From Dulcicalothrix desertica PCC 7102 (GTDB lineage: Bacteria > Cyanobacteriota > Cyanobacteriia > Cyanobacteriales > Nostocaceae): a stretch of 64,000 nucleotides of DNA. The position numbers were made by a program, and so were the translations under genes. Every line of letters starts with the position of its first letter. The first letter of the stretch is position 1. The stretch covers positions 62,001-126,000 of the forward strand of contig NZ_RSCL01000005.1 of assembly GCF_003991905.1 (NCBI RefSeq), given 5' to 3'. This document shows positions 9,792-16,676 of this stretch, piece by piece. The notes under the pieces are model-generated. The model was not told the origin of the DNA. It saw only the letters and a program-made list of their open reading frames with translations, and ran no database searches.

Positions 9792-9815
9792 AGACGCGAT
9801 AAATCGCGTCTCTAC
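9788..9815. repeat. C-type hairpin repeat (GTAGAGACGCGAT family)
   Basis: Perfect inverted repeat with arms GTAGAGACGCGAT and ATCGCGTCTCTAC around a 2-nt centre. It overlaps the CobW gene, whose TAG stop (9789-9791) is part of the left arm. Copies lie at 12463, 25603, 46324, 47544 and a diverged form at 58021. Confidence 0.9.
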
Positions 9816-9837
9816 CAAGAAAATGTAAGTTAACTCT

Positions 9838-9870
9838 TGTGGGATGGGCATCCTTGCCCGTCCCTCACAA
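9838..9870. repeat. A-type palindromic repeat
   Basis: TGTGGGATGGGCATCC pairs imperfectly with the following TGCCCGTCCCTCACA. It is one of at least six dispersed copies in the window and is followed by an A+T-rich stretch before the PIN gene. Confidence 0.75.
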
Positions 9871-9965
9871 TCACTATATAACTGAATACGAACCAAAAAG
9901 TTTTACAAAAGAAAAAACACCTTTAGAAGTAAAATTTTATATATAAAATATATTAGGTTATCTGG

Positions 9966-10485
9966 ATGAAGCTATTACGAATTTACGTAGACACCTCTGT
10001 AATTGGAGGTTGTTTAGATGTAGAGTTTGCAACGGAATCACAACGTTTGATAGATTCTATAAGAAACAATAAAGTTGTAATGCTTCTGAGTGACTTGGTA
10101 ATTAGTGAACTGGTAAATGCACCCGCCAATGTTCGAGATATATTAACATCAATAAATAGTGATGCAATTGAAAATGTTCCGCTAACCAAAGAAATAATCG
10201 CTCTGCGAGATGCTTATATTGCAGCAGGTGTTGTTACAGCTAAGTCTATAAATGACGCGACTCATGTAGCTGCCGCTACAGTCGCTAGAGCTGATGCAAT
10301 ACTGCTCGGTTAAGACAATTGCGAAACGTAAAAGCCCGCTCCGAGACGTGACATGTCACGTAAGAACATACGTTAACCGAGCAGTATTGAGAGCTGATGG
10401 TATTGTGTCATGGAATTTTAAACACATAGTTCGACTTGATAGAATGAGACTATATAATCAAGTTAATCTGCTGAACGGTTATTGA
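9966..10485 (+). pseudogene. PIN-domain toxin-like gene split by a 93-bp MITE-like insertion
   Basis: The first 107 codons encode a PIN-like ribonuclease fold: IYVDTSVIGG with the first catalytic Asp, LSDLVISELV with the Glu, and SINDATHVAAAT with the third acidic residue. At RAD the frame enters an inserted element and stops at TAA 10311-10313, giving a 115-residue product. Removing the element plus one copy of the 10-bp duplication restores an uninterrupted frame (RADGIVSWNFKHIV, ending LLNGY, TGA at 10483-10485) of 138 residues. The lost tail is the conserved SWNFKHI region of VapC-like proteins. PIN toxins cleave RNA; this one is probably inactive. Its small partner gene follows 37 bp after the original stop. 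Confidence 0.88.
10297..10389. mobile_element. 93-bp MITE-like element with 17-bp perfect TIRs and 10-bp TSD
   Basis: Terminal inverted repeats CAATACTGCTCGGTTAA (10297-10313) and TTAACCGAGCAGTATTG (10373-10389) match perfectly. The flanks are identical direct repeats AGAGCTGATG (10287-10296 and 10390-10399), a target-site duplication. The interior holds a second perfect palindrome, ACGTGACATGTCACGT (10346-10361), and no coding capacity. The long duplication would fit mobilisation by an IS4-like transposase, but the parent IS is not in the window, so the family is an inference. Confidence 0.92.
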
Positions 10486-10522
10486 ATTTTAACCATTGTA
10501 TCCCCTAGAGAGGTATCATTCA

Positions 10523-10714
10523 ATGAGTCAGACGAAAATTGAAAAAGATTTTGATTGTTTAGAGTTCAAACAAAAAGCTCAAGAGGAAGCCTTTGAGAAT
10601 ATCAACAACCTTACTCCAGAAGAGCAAATCAAATACTATCGCACTACTGCCGAATCAAGTTCCCTAGGTGATTGGTGGAAAAAAGTTAAAAATAAGTCTA
10701 GTAATGTTGAATGA
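10523..10714 (+). CDS. Small protein downstream of the PIN gene, putative antitoxin partner
   Basis: A 63-residue acidic/basic helical protein (starts MSQTKIEKDFDCLEFKQKAQ; ends LGDWWKKVKNK). The ATG at 10523 follows AGAGAGG at a good distance, whereas an upstream in-frame start at 10496 has no support. Comparable small proteins often sit beside PIN-like genes in cyanobacteria, so a role as cognate antitoxin or accessory protein is plausible. I recognise no DNA-binding motif, and the role is inferred from position only. Unlike its neighbour it is intact. Confidence 0.6.
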   Translation: MSQTKIEKDFDCLEFKQKAQEEAFENINNLTPEEQIKYYRTTAESSSLGDWWKKVKNKSSNVE

Positions 10715-10798
10715 AAAATACACTTTAGTTGAAAGTAAAATTAAAACGATTCTCAACTGATATTATTTACTAGACGTTGATAAAATGTAAATTAATTA

Positions 10799-10827
10799 TT
10801 GTGGGATGGGCATCCTTGCTCGTCCCT
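10799..10827. repeat. A-type palindromic repeat
   Basis: TTGTGGGATGGGCATCC followed by TTGCTCGTCCC lies directly upstream of the HigA-like gene. It creates an artificial upstream reading frame (VGWASLLVPS) that should not be counted as part of that protein. Confidence 0.75.
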
Positions 10828-10839
10828 TCTACTAACTAT

Positions 10840-11229
10840 ATGACTAAAAACCAACCACAAACCATCACAACAGAAAAACAAAATGAAGAAGCCATTGCTT
10901 TAGCCCAAGATTTAGAGCATCGTGTAAATCGAACTCTAGAAGAAGAAACACCTTTGGAGCTACTAGTTACACTAATTGAAAAATTTGAAGAAAGTCACTA
11001 TCCAATACCTAAAGGTACAGGTAACTCAATGTTGCTACACCTCATGGAAGCACGTTCGTTAGAGCCAGAAAAATTAGTTGAAGTAATTGGCTCAAAAGAA
11101 GCTGTTTTAGAAATAATTAATCAAAAACGCAATATTTCCGAATCTCAGGCAAAAGCACTTGCTGAATTTTTTCAACTAGATATAAGAGGATGTTTGAAAA
11201 GTCAGATAAGGTATAAATTGTCATTCTGA
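10840..11229 (+). CDS. HigA-like XRE-type antitoxin with 3' end replaced by an insertion element
   Basis: The protein has the typical order of HigA-type antitoxins: an N-terminal helical part (ALAQDLEHRVNRTLEEETPLELLVTLIEKFE) then a helix-turn-helix region (about residues 65-115: LMEARSLEPEKLVEVIGSKEAVLEIINQKRNISESQAKALAEFF). Such proteins bind and neutralise a HigB mRNA interferase and repress their operon. After QLDI the frame enters an inserted element and ends with the foreign tail RGCLKSQIRYKLSF, 129 residues in all. Excising the element restores ...FFQLDISLFL and a stop at 11387-11389 (119 residues), the normal ending for the family. No HigB gene is adjacent, so it is an orphan. The start at 10840 excludes the upstream repeat. 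Confidence 0.8.
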   Translation: MTKNQPQTITTEKQNEEAIALAQDLEHRVNRTLEEETPLELLVTLIEKFEESHYPIPKGTGNSMLLHLMEARSLEPEKLVEVIGSKEAVLEIINQKRNISESQAKALAEFFQLDIRGCLKSQIRYKLSF

Positions 11230-11372
11230 GTGGAGTCTTACGGAACGTAATGCGGAGCATTTGCCGCAGGCTAGAATCTAGGGTTTTAGACATATACTGA
11301 GATGCTACCCTGCGGGAAAACTGCGTTAACGTACCTCAGCATGACATTCACGGACACTTTTCAAACATCCTC
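11186..11372. mobile_element. 187-bp MITE-like element with 17-bp TIRs and TAA duplication
   Basis: Inverted ends GAGGATGTTTGAAAAGT (11186-11202) and ACTTTTCAAACATCCTC (11356-11372) are perfect and flanked by TAA on both sides (11183-11185, 11373-11375). Ends beginning GAG and a 3-bp T-N-A duplication fit the IS1031 group of the IS5 family, an inference from family habits. The interior holds a nested palindromic unit (TGTCATTCTGAG ... CTCAGCATGACA) containing a D-type repeat. There is no transposase. Confidence 0.88.
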
Positions 11373-11491
11373 TAAGTTTATTTCTATAACGTGGAATAGT
11401 GTATAAAATTAAAAGGCGCCTATTGCGAAGTGTTCACCGCCAAACTCAGCTATACAATCAGATAAAACTATAGTCACACTATAAACTAGTT

Positions 11492-11668
11492 ATGTCAGAA
11501 ACATCAAATCAAAATACTTCTGATAATTTGGAAATAACTCAAGAGCGGTTAGTATTGTCAGACCGAGACAGAGATTTGTTTATTTCTGTTATGGAAAACC
11601 CACCTGAGTTAAAAGGAAAACTAAAAGATGCCATTCACAAGTACATAGAACAGTATGGGAAGTCATGA
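11492..11668 (+). CDS. Small DUF1778/TacA-like antitoxin fragment
   Basis: A 58-residue reading frame not long enough for most gene callers (starts MSETSNQNTSDNLEI; ends YIEQYGKS). Its core, ERLVLSDRDRDLFISVMENPPE, resembles the C-terminal toxin-binding segment of DUF1778 (TacA-type) antitoxins, which normally follow an N-terminal ribbon-helix-helix and pair with a GNAT acetyltransferase toxin. Here the DNA-binding part is missing and no acetyltransferase gene follows, so this is either a remnant or a stand-alone small protein. Assigned by motif memory only. Confidence 0.5.
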   Translation: MSETSNQNTSDNLEITQERLVLSDRDRDLFISVMENPPELKGKLKDAIHKYIEQYGKS

Positions 11669-11819
11669 TAAAGCAAGATTTAATTCTTTACTACTTGAAA
11701 AGAAAGTTTAAAATATGCTTTTTTGTGGAATAGGCACCTCGCTCTTTTAGTATAAAGAGCGTAACTAATATATAGTACATCTACGTATTAATGACTAATT
11801 AGACTTACATACTATATTT

Positions 11820-12173
11820 TCACGATTTTATAAAAGGCTCTGACGATGAATCAAATGATTTAAATTCAAGATGATTAAGTTTTAAATATTCTTGAAACAA
11901 TTCAAAAAAACGCTCTAATGCTTCACGCTCATCCTCAGAATAAAAAAGAATTATTTTGTCCCATGATTGACTCGAACTAATATTAAACTTCTCCTGAACC
12001 CATGATTGAAATTCAGTAAAACCTTTTTCTTGCTCGGTTTGAGCAACTGCTAATTCGCGACGAGCTAGTATATAACCAGCTATACAAGAGCGGAGATTAC
12101 TAATCGCTGGTTTGCCTAGATACATAGAAGGTCTTTTTTGAATTTTTGAGATGAGTTCGTAAAGATTGCTCAT
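11820..12173 (-). CDS. Conserved hypothetical, candidate immunity protein
   Basis: A 117-residue soluble protein starting MSNLYELISKIQKRPSMYLG, a sequence type (KRPxMYLG, then helices with ARRELAVAQ and W/F-rich SWDKIILFYSEDEREALERFF) that I associate with small immunity-like proteins. It starts 15 bp after the papain-fold toxin remnant on the same strand, the usual order of toxin then immunity gene. Binding to that toxin is an inference. No enzyme motif is visible, and the length looks complete. Confidence 0.6.
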   Translation of the reverse strand: MSNLYELISKIQKRPSMYLGKPAISNLRSCIAGYILARRELAVAQTEQEKGFTEFQSWVQEKFNISSSQSWDKIILFYSEDEREALERFFELFQEYLKLNHLEFKSFDSSSEPFIKS

Positions 12174-12188
12174 ATTCTAATATCCTAC

Positions 12189-12458
12189 TTAAAAATTAAT
12201 CTCAGTAATTATAAAATCTCCACCTACATCCATTATGGGACAGTATAGGTTATTAAGCCAATCATCTCTCGCTATTCCTTGAGGGTGAATATTATCAAAA
12301 ATAACTTCTTCACCGTTTATATATATAGCTATAGCTTCATGGCGCCCATTAGTTGATATGTTTTCTTGAATCTCATGATAAATATTACAAAACGGTTCTT
12401 CTTGACTTCCTGTGTATATTTTTATTTGTCTTATTTCCCTTAATTTTATAAGACACAC
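12189..12458 (-). pseudogene. 5'-truncated papain-fold toxin domain remnant
   Basis: The 89-residue frame contains IKIYTGS, then ISTNGRHEAIAIYINGEEVIFDNIHPQGI and DDWLNNL, which match the C-terminal half of papain-fold toxin domains found at the ends of cyanobacterial polymorphic toxins. The His of GRHEA and the Asp/Asn of FDN would be two members of a Cys-His-Asp triad. The N-terminal segment with the catalytic Cys is missing; upstream DNA is a C-type hairpin repeat, so the domain was probably cut off from a longer toxin. The start codon at 12458 (MCLIKLREI) may be fortuitous. The downstream gene looks like the matching immunity protein. Confidence 0.6.
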
Positions 12459-12462
12459 AAAT

Positions 12463-12492
12463 GTAGAGACGCGAGGAACATCGCGTCTCTAC
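12463..12492. repeat. C-type hairpin repeat
   Basis: Arms GTAGAGACGCGA and TCGCGTCTCTAC are perfect, with loop GGAACA. It sits directly upstream of the truncated toxin remnant and downstream of pilQ, where it may serve as a transcription barrier. Confidence 0.88.
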
Positions 12493-12521
12493 ACAATCAG
12501 GTAAAATTTTACAAATAAGAA

Positions 12522-14828
12522 CTACTTTCTTGGTACCTGTAAACCACGACGTTCGAGCATTTGTCGCACTTCAGGACTTGGGTTGTAGTTGTAACCGTAG
12601 GAAGAACGCTCGGAGTCATCGAGAACTTGAGGTGTTAGCAGGACAATTACCTCATTACGTGAATTTTCTCGGTTTGTTCTTCTAAACAACGAACCAAGAA
12701 TGGGAATATCACCCAAAATAGGTAGTTTGGAAACGGTTGTTCTGTCTTGGTCTTGAATAATACCGCTAAGAATCAGAGTTTGTCCATCGCGCAAACGCAC
12801 TAAGCCTGAATTTAAAGAGCGTTCAGAGACTAAGAAAATTCTGTTACTACTACCGTTACTTAAATTTACATTTTCTGAAGCTTGAGGTGCCCGAATGTTT
12901 GGAGCAACTGACAAAGAAACAAAGCCGTTGTCATCAATCCGGTCTACTTTAACAGCTACAGTTAAACCGACATTCTCTTTATCAACGGTAATTGTTTCAG
13001 TCGAAGTACCATCACCTCGTGTAATTTCGCGTTTAAAGTTACCAACAACTTGCTGCGTGAGGTTTACATTAGCTGTTTGACCTTCTTGAACAATTAACGT
13101 TGGGTCAGTTAATATCTTGGCATTACGATTCTGTACTTGAGCTTGTATCGAAGCGAGAAAACGTTTGGGGAATTGATAGAGCGACGGTAAACCAAATGTA
13201 TATGTATCTGGAGTTCCAGGAGTTGTAGCTGTTGGAGGGGTACCTGGGGTAAAGTCTGTAATACCAACTCCTAAAGGATTGGAGCTAACAGGTGGTTCTG
13301 CTGATGGCCGTTGCCCACTTTGCGGATTGAAAAATCCATCACGCAAAAATACGTTATCACCTTGAATTGGGTTCGGAATTACAGGAGTGCCAGTTAAACT
13401 GCCGCTTGCTTCAGCACTGCTTGCTGGTCTGGAACCACCAAAGTTTAGTGATGCAGAACCACCATCACTGGTAAAGAAATTATTACCAATGCCGAAAGAA
13501 AAACTGGTATTAAAATCCTTTATTCCTGATAAGTTAACATCAACAACCTTAACGTTGACTGCTACTTGGCGCCGTCTCACATCCAACTGGCTTAACTGTG
13601 CCATTGCTAATTCAACTTGCTTTGGCGTACCAATTAAAGTTAGAGAGTTTGTACGTTGGTCACCTAGTGCTTGTAAACCTCGAAGTATAGGCGAAGAATA
13701 CTTTGAATCTTCTAATGACAAACGTTCAACTCTTGTTTCTGTAGTAGTTTGAGTTTGGGTGGTGGCTACACCCTGTCCTACAGGTACTGCACTTACGCTT
13801 GTAACTTGACGCTCTCTACTGATGGCACTTTCGGCGCCTAAACCAACTAAGAAGTTCAATGCTACATCGACTGTTACTTGGTTAAGTCGCAGGTTCCGCA
13901 TTACTGTATCGCGGCTGGAGTTTGGCAGTCTGGGACCTACGAAGATTGTGCGTCCACTGCGGTTTGCTTCTAGTCCGCTTAAGCGTAAGACATAGTTAAA
14001 TACGTCTTGTACGGGTTCGTTTTGAATGTCGAGCGATACTTTGAGTCCTTCTCCAGGTCCAGATGCTGCTGGTTGTCCACCACCTGCTGCGGTTGGGTCT
14101 ACTGATGAATATGCCAAGTTCATGTTGGCAGCGCGCGCAAGTAATGATAAGACTTCACGAACGGGTGCATCACGTAGTACTAAGCGAGGTACTCGTTCTT
14201 GTGTTCCTAAATCAATTACGCTGGGTGATGCGTCTATTGCGGAAATTGCGATGTCTCCTACTGGTGGCGCCACTGCACGTGGTAAGAATGGCGGTGCAAC
14301 GTTGGAAGGTTGACCGGGGCCTGTTGTGGGTGCGGTTTGAGCGTTACTAATGCCAGCAGGTGGCGCCAGTGGTGCTGTGGGTACTGTGGGAGGTGTTGCT
14401 GCTACAGTTCCGTCACCAGGTGTGAAACTGAGGGTTAAACCGTCGCGACTGCGTGCTACTGGTTGGGTGCCAGGAGTACCGTTATTGCCTGTGACTACGA
14501 CGCGAACGCTGTTGGCATCGAGTTGGTTAATTACTACTGAGGCAATACCAGGGGCAGGATTATCTTGACGAAAGTTGTTACCTTCTGGTAAACGTAATTG
14601 GGTGTTGATTATATCGGCGACTAGGGTGTTACCGCGTTTGGTTGTAAATACTTGGGCGCGTTCACCAGAAGAAGCTTCTAATACTACGTTGACTCCAGAA
14701 TCAACGGGGTTTAGTTTTACGCGGGTTACTTGTGTAACTTGCGCGAAAACTGGCTGTGCTGCGAAGATTGCAGCAGTGGCGCCAAGGACGAAAGCACTAT
14801 TTATATTACCGTGAAGTTTCACGTTCAT
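12522..14828 (-). CDS. pilQ: Type IV pilus secretin PilQ
   Basis: A 768-residue outer-membrane secretin that forms the pore through which the type IV pilus passes. It has a signal peptide (about residues 1-29, ending FAQ), an AMIN domain (about 35-115, peptidoglycan binding), a Pro/Ala-rich linker, STN and secretin N-type domains (about 200-420: DAPVREVLSLLARAANMNL and LTLIGTPKQVELAMAQL) and the C-terminal secretin core with the signature VSKLPILGDIPILGSLFRR and VIVLLTPQVLDD near 700-740. It is the last gene of pilM-N-O-Q on this strand, separated from pilO by a 297-bp repeat-filled gap. Length is typical for cyanobacterial PilQ, which supports motility and DNA uptake. Confidence 0.95.
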   Translation of the reverse strand: MNVKLHGNINSAFVLGATAAIFAAQPVFAQVTQVTRVKLNPVDSGVNVVLEASSGERAQVFTTKRGNTLVADIINTQLRLPEGNNFRQDNPAPGIASVVINQLDANSVRVVVTGNNGTPGTQPVARSRDGLTLSFTPGDGTVAATPPTVPTAPLAPPAGISNAQTAPTTGPGQPSNVAPPFLPRAVAPPVGDIAISAIDASPSVIDLGTQERVPRLVLRDAPVREVLSLLARAANMNLAYSSVDPTAAGGGQPAASGPGEGLKVSLDIQNEPVQDVFNYVLRLSGLEANRSGRTIFVGPRLPNSSRDTVMRNLRLNQVTVDVALNFLVGLGAESAISRERQVTSVSAVPVGQGVATTQTQTTTETRVERLSLEDSKYSSPILRGLQALGDQRTNSLTLIGTPKQVELAMAQLSQLDVRRRQVAVNVKVVDVNLSGIKDFNTSFSFGIGNNFFTSDGGSASLNFGGSRPASSAEASGSLTGTPVIPNPIQGDNVFLRDGFFNPQSGQRPSAEPPVSSNPLGVGITDFTPGTPPTATTPGTPDTYTFGLPSLYQFPKRFLASIQAQVQNRNAKILTDPTLIVQEGQTANVNLTQQVVGNFKREITRGDGTSTETITVDKENVGLTVAVKVDRIDDNGFVSLSVAPNIRAPQASENVNLSNGSSNRIFLVSERSLNSGLVRLRDGQTLILSGIIQDQDRTTVSKLPILGDIPILGSLFRRTNRENSRNEVIVLLTPQVLDDSERSSYGYNYNPSPEVRQMLERRGLQVPRK

Positions 14829-14950
14829 TCCTCACTGAAAATAAAGTAAAAGTTTGTGTAAGTAGGATTTGAAGCAAAGTTTCACTTTGCTGCAATTATT
14901 TGAATTGAATTGAACCTGTTCGTGTGTTTTTTTTACGTATATAGAAATAG

Positions 14951-15054
14951 AGGGACGAACCGCTAAGGACGCGAAGGACGCAAAGATAAGAGAGATGCTT
15001 CGTTCCTCAGCATGACATTGGTATTAAACATGCTTCGTTCCTCAGCATGACATT
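14951..15054. repeat. Cluster of short repeats in the pilO-pilQ gap
   Basis: The segment holds GAACCGCTAAGGACGCGAAG (14957 region; a similar inverted sequence occurs near 37127), then two copies of ATGCTTCGTTCCTCAGCATG separated by about 30 bp, which match the end of the D-type repeat. Together with the adjacent heptamer array it fills most of the gap between pilO and pilQ. Confidence 0.65.
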
Positions 15055-15060
15055 TTGCGA

Positions 15061-15123
15061 CACTCAGCACTCAGCACTCAGCACTCAGCACTCCTAACTC
15101 CTAACTCCTAACTCCTAACTCCT
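15061..15123. repeat. STRR heptamer array: CACTCAG x4 then AACTCCT x4
   Basis: Nine contiguous 7-bp units: four CACTCAG (15061-15088), one hybrid CACTCCT (15089-15095), four AACTCCT (15096-15123). The array ends 2 bp before the pilO stop codon. Heptameric short tandemly repeated sequences are a known feature of heterocystous cyanobacteria; the hybrid unit suggests that two arrays are joined. Confidence 0.92.
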
Positions 15124-15125
15124 AA

Positions 15126-15893
15126 TTATTTTGGCGGTTCTGCTGGTTTTGCTTGCGCTGCTGCTGTTTCTTCGGGTGTGAGTGGCATTAGCGCTTGTAG
15201 CTGGAAGTTTGTAGAAATTTGGACTGGGCCAATCATTCGGATTGGTTTTCCTAGTGCGTCGTTAGGTACTTCTTGGTTGAGTTTTGAGTCGTAGTCTTTA
15301 ACTAGCAATAATGGCTGTAATCGCTCGATATTGCGAAGAATTGACTGGGTTTGATCGTATGTACCCGTAAATTCAATGTTTATTTTGCTACGCTTTAATT
15401 TGCCGTTGACTAATGGGCCAAAAGTTCCATCGCTAATGATTTCAGTCTTTTGAGCGTCGGGTGTGTATTTCCGCATTTTGGCTTTGACGGCGTTTCCTGG
15501 TAGCAAATCGTTACCTGATTCTACTAGTCGGTTTAAATCAATTAGCAGTGTGTCTAAGGTATTTTCGTTGGCAAATAAGCCTAATACCTGTGTTTGCTGA
15601 ACTTTAGCTTGAGCTAGTTCTTTTTTTACAGTGTCAATTTGTTTGATGCTGTCTTTTTTCTGCTGAATTTGACCTTGTAAGTCGGTTTGCTTGGTTTGCT
15701 GCTGTTGGAATGTTTCCCAACTTGGTAAAACCATGTTCATTCCTACAAAAGCTGCTCCACCAAGTCCCAAAAGACCGATTAAGATACCGCCAATTTTTGG
15801 TGTAAAACTTATACCAAAAATGACGGGATACGGAGGGGCAGCTTCTTCAAACCCACCACCACCTTCAAAATCTAAATCTTCACTATAAGTCAT
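15126..15893 (-). CDS. pilO: Type IV pilus inner-membrane alignment protein PilO
   Basis: A 255-residue bitopic membrane protein: a short acidic N-terminus, one transmembrane helix at about 33-55, a coiled coil (about 58-105, Gln/Lys-rich: QQQQTKQTDLQGQIQQKKDS) and a periplasmic ferredoxin-like domain. PilO dimerises with PilN and links the cytoplasmic PilM ring to PilQ. It overlaps pilN by 4 bp (ATGA-type), indicating translational coupling. The end is Pro/Ala-rich. Assignment rests on topology, order and length, since sequence conservation in this family is low. Confidence 0.9.
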   Translation of the reverse strand: MTYSEDLDFEGGGGFEEAAPPYPVIFGISFTPKIGGILIGLLGLGGAAFVGMNMVLPSWETFQQQQTKQTDLQGQIQQKKDSIKQIDTVKKELAQAKVQQTQVLGLFANENTLDTLLIDLNRLVESGNDLLPGNAVKAKMRKYTPDAQKTEIISDGTFGPLVNGKLKRSKINIEFTGTYDQTQSILRNIERLQPLLLVKDYDSKLNQEVPNDALGKPIRMIGPVQISTNFQLQALMPLTPEETAAAQAKPAEPPK

Positions 15894-16672
15894 CGCTGAA
15901 GCGCTCCTGTTTGTTGCAAACTACGAATACGAGCCACTAGTCCAACTGTACCTTTTTGTTCTAATTCGCGCATCAGTTCAGATGCTGGAACATCACTCAG
16001 ACTAGATTGGATAGTGTATTTCACTACCTTTGGTAGCTTTGCTCCTTGGGGGAGTCCACCTGGAGGCGCCGGAGCTTCTGTTAACTCGGCGTTTGTGATT
16101 CGCACTTCTTTTGCTTTTAAGAATCGCGATTGTTGTAATATCACCAAAAAGTCGTTGACATCAGCAAACGAACGCGCAAATCCTCCTAGTTCGATTGCTC
16201 CTGCTTGGCTTTGTGTTTGCCCTGCTGCTGGAGGTGTTGATGCTGCCACAGGCGCCGAGGAAGCCGCAATATGTTTAACGTTTTCCAACTGTACTGAAGC
16301 AGGAATACGTTCTCGAACATCCTGAAGTATGGCAGACCAAGGACGAATTTGGTCGAATACTGTCACCAGAGCTTGGGTTTCACTCTTAACTTGAGTGATT
16401 TCTTGTCTGATTTTATTAATATTCCCAATTTCAGCTTCCAATTTTTGGTTTTCTTGCTCTAATTGGGCAATATTTTGCTGTAATTGTTCGTTCTGCGATT
16501 GCAAAAACCACCAGCCAGTTCCAACTAGTGCCAATGTGAAAGCAGCAATTGCTCCACCAATGTACAAAGGAGTTAAATCTCCTGGTGACATAGGAGCTTT
16601 CTTGATTCTGGTGCCATCATTCTTTGGAGCTGGCGCCCGGTCTTTGAGAAAATTAATATCTAAACTGTACAT
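15890..16672 (-). CDS. pilN: Type IV pilus assembly protein PilN
   Basis: A 260-residue bitopic protein whose first residues, MYSLDINFLKDR, correspond to the conserved INLL-type PilN peptide that binds PilM. A transmembrane helix lies at about 34-54, followed by a coiled coil (NEQLQQNIAQLEQENQKLE) and a periplasmic domain (PWSAILQDVRERIPASVQL, then IELGGFARSFADVNDFLV). It overlaps pilO by 4 bp and lies 4 bp after pilM, so the three are one translational unit. Function: inner-membrane alignment subcomplex of the pilus machine. Confidence 0.92.
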   Translation of the reverse strand: MYSLDINFLKDRAPAPKNDGTRIKKAPMSPGDLTPLYIGGAIAAFTLALVGTGWWFLQSQNEQLQQNIAQLEQENQKLEAEIGNINKIRQEITQVKSETQALVTVFDQIRPWSAILQDVRERIPASVQLENVKHIAASSAPVAASTPPAAGQTQSQAGAIELGGFARSFADVNDFLVILQQSRFLKAKEVRITNAELTEAPAPPGGLPQGAKLPKVVKYTIQSSLSDVPASELMRELEQKGTVGLVARIRSLQQTGALQR

Positions 16673-16676
16673 TTGC

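Noticed and set aside
10777-10839. Upstream extension of the HigA-like gene (IVGWASLLVPS...)
   Set aside because: The extra codons are a translated A-type repeat; the ATG at 10840 gives the family-typical N-terminus.
14026-14814. Several plus-strand open frames opposite pilQ
   Set aside because: They are antisense shadows of the Pro/Ala/Gly-rich PilQ coding sequence without own signals.
15061-15123. Regular short repeats that might suggest a CRISPR array
   Set aside because: The units are contiguous heptamers without spacers and no cas genes are present; this is an STRR array.
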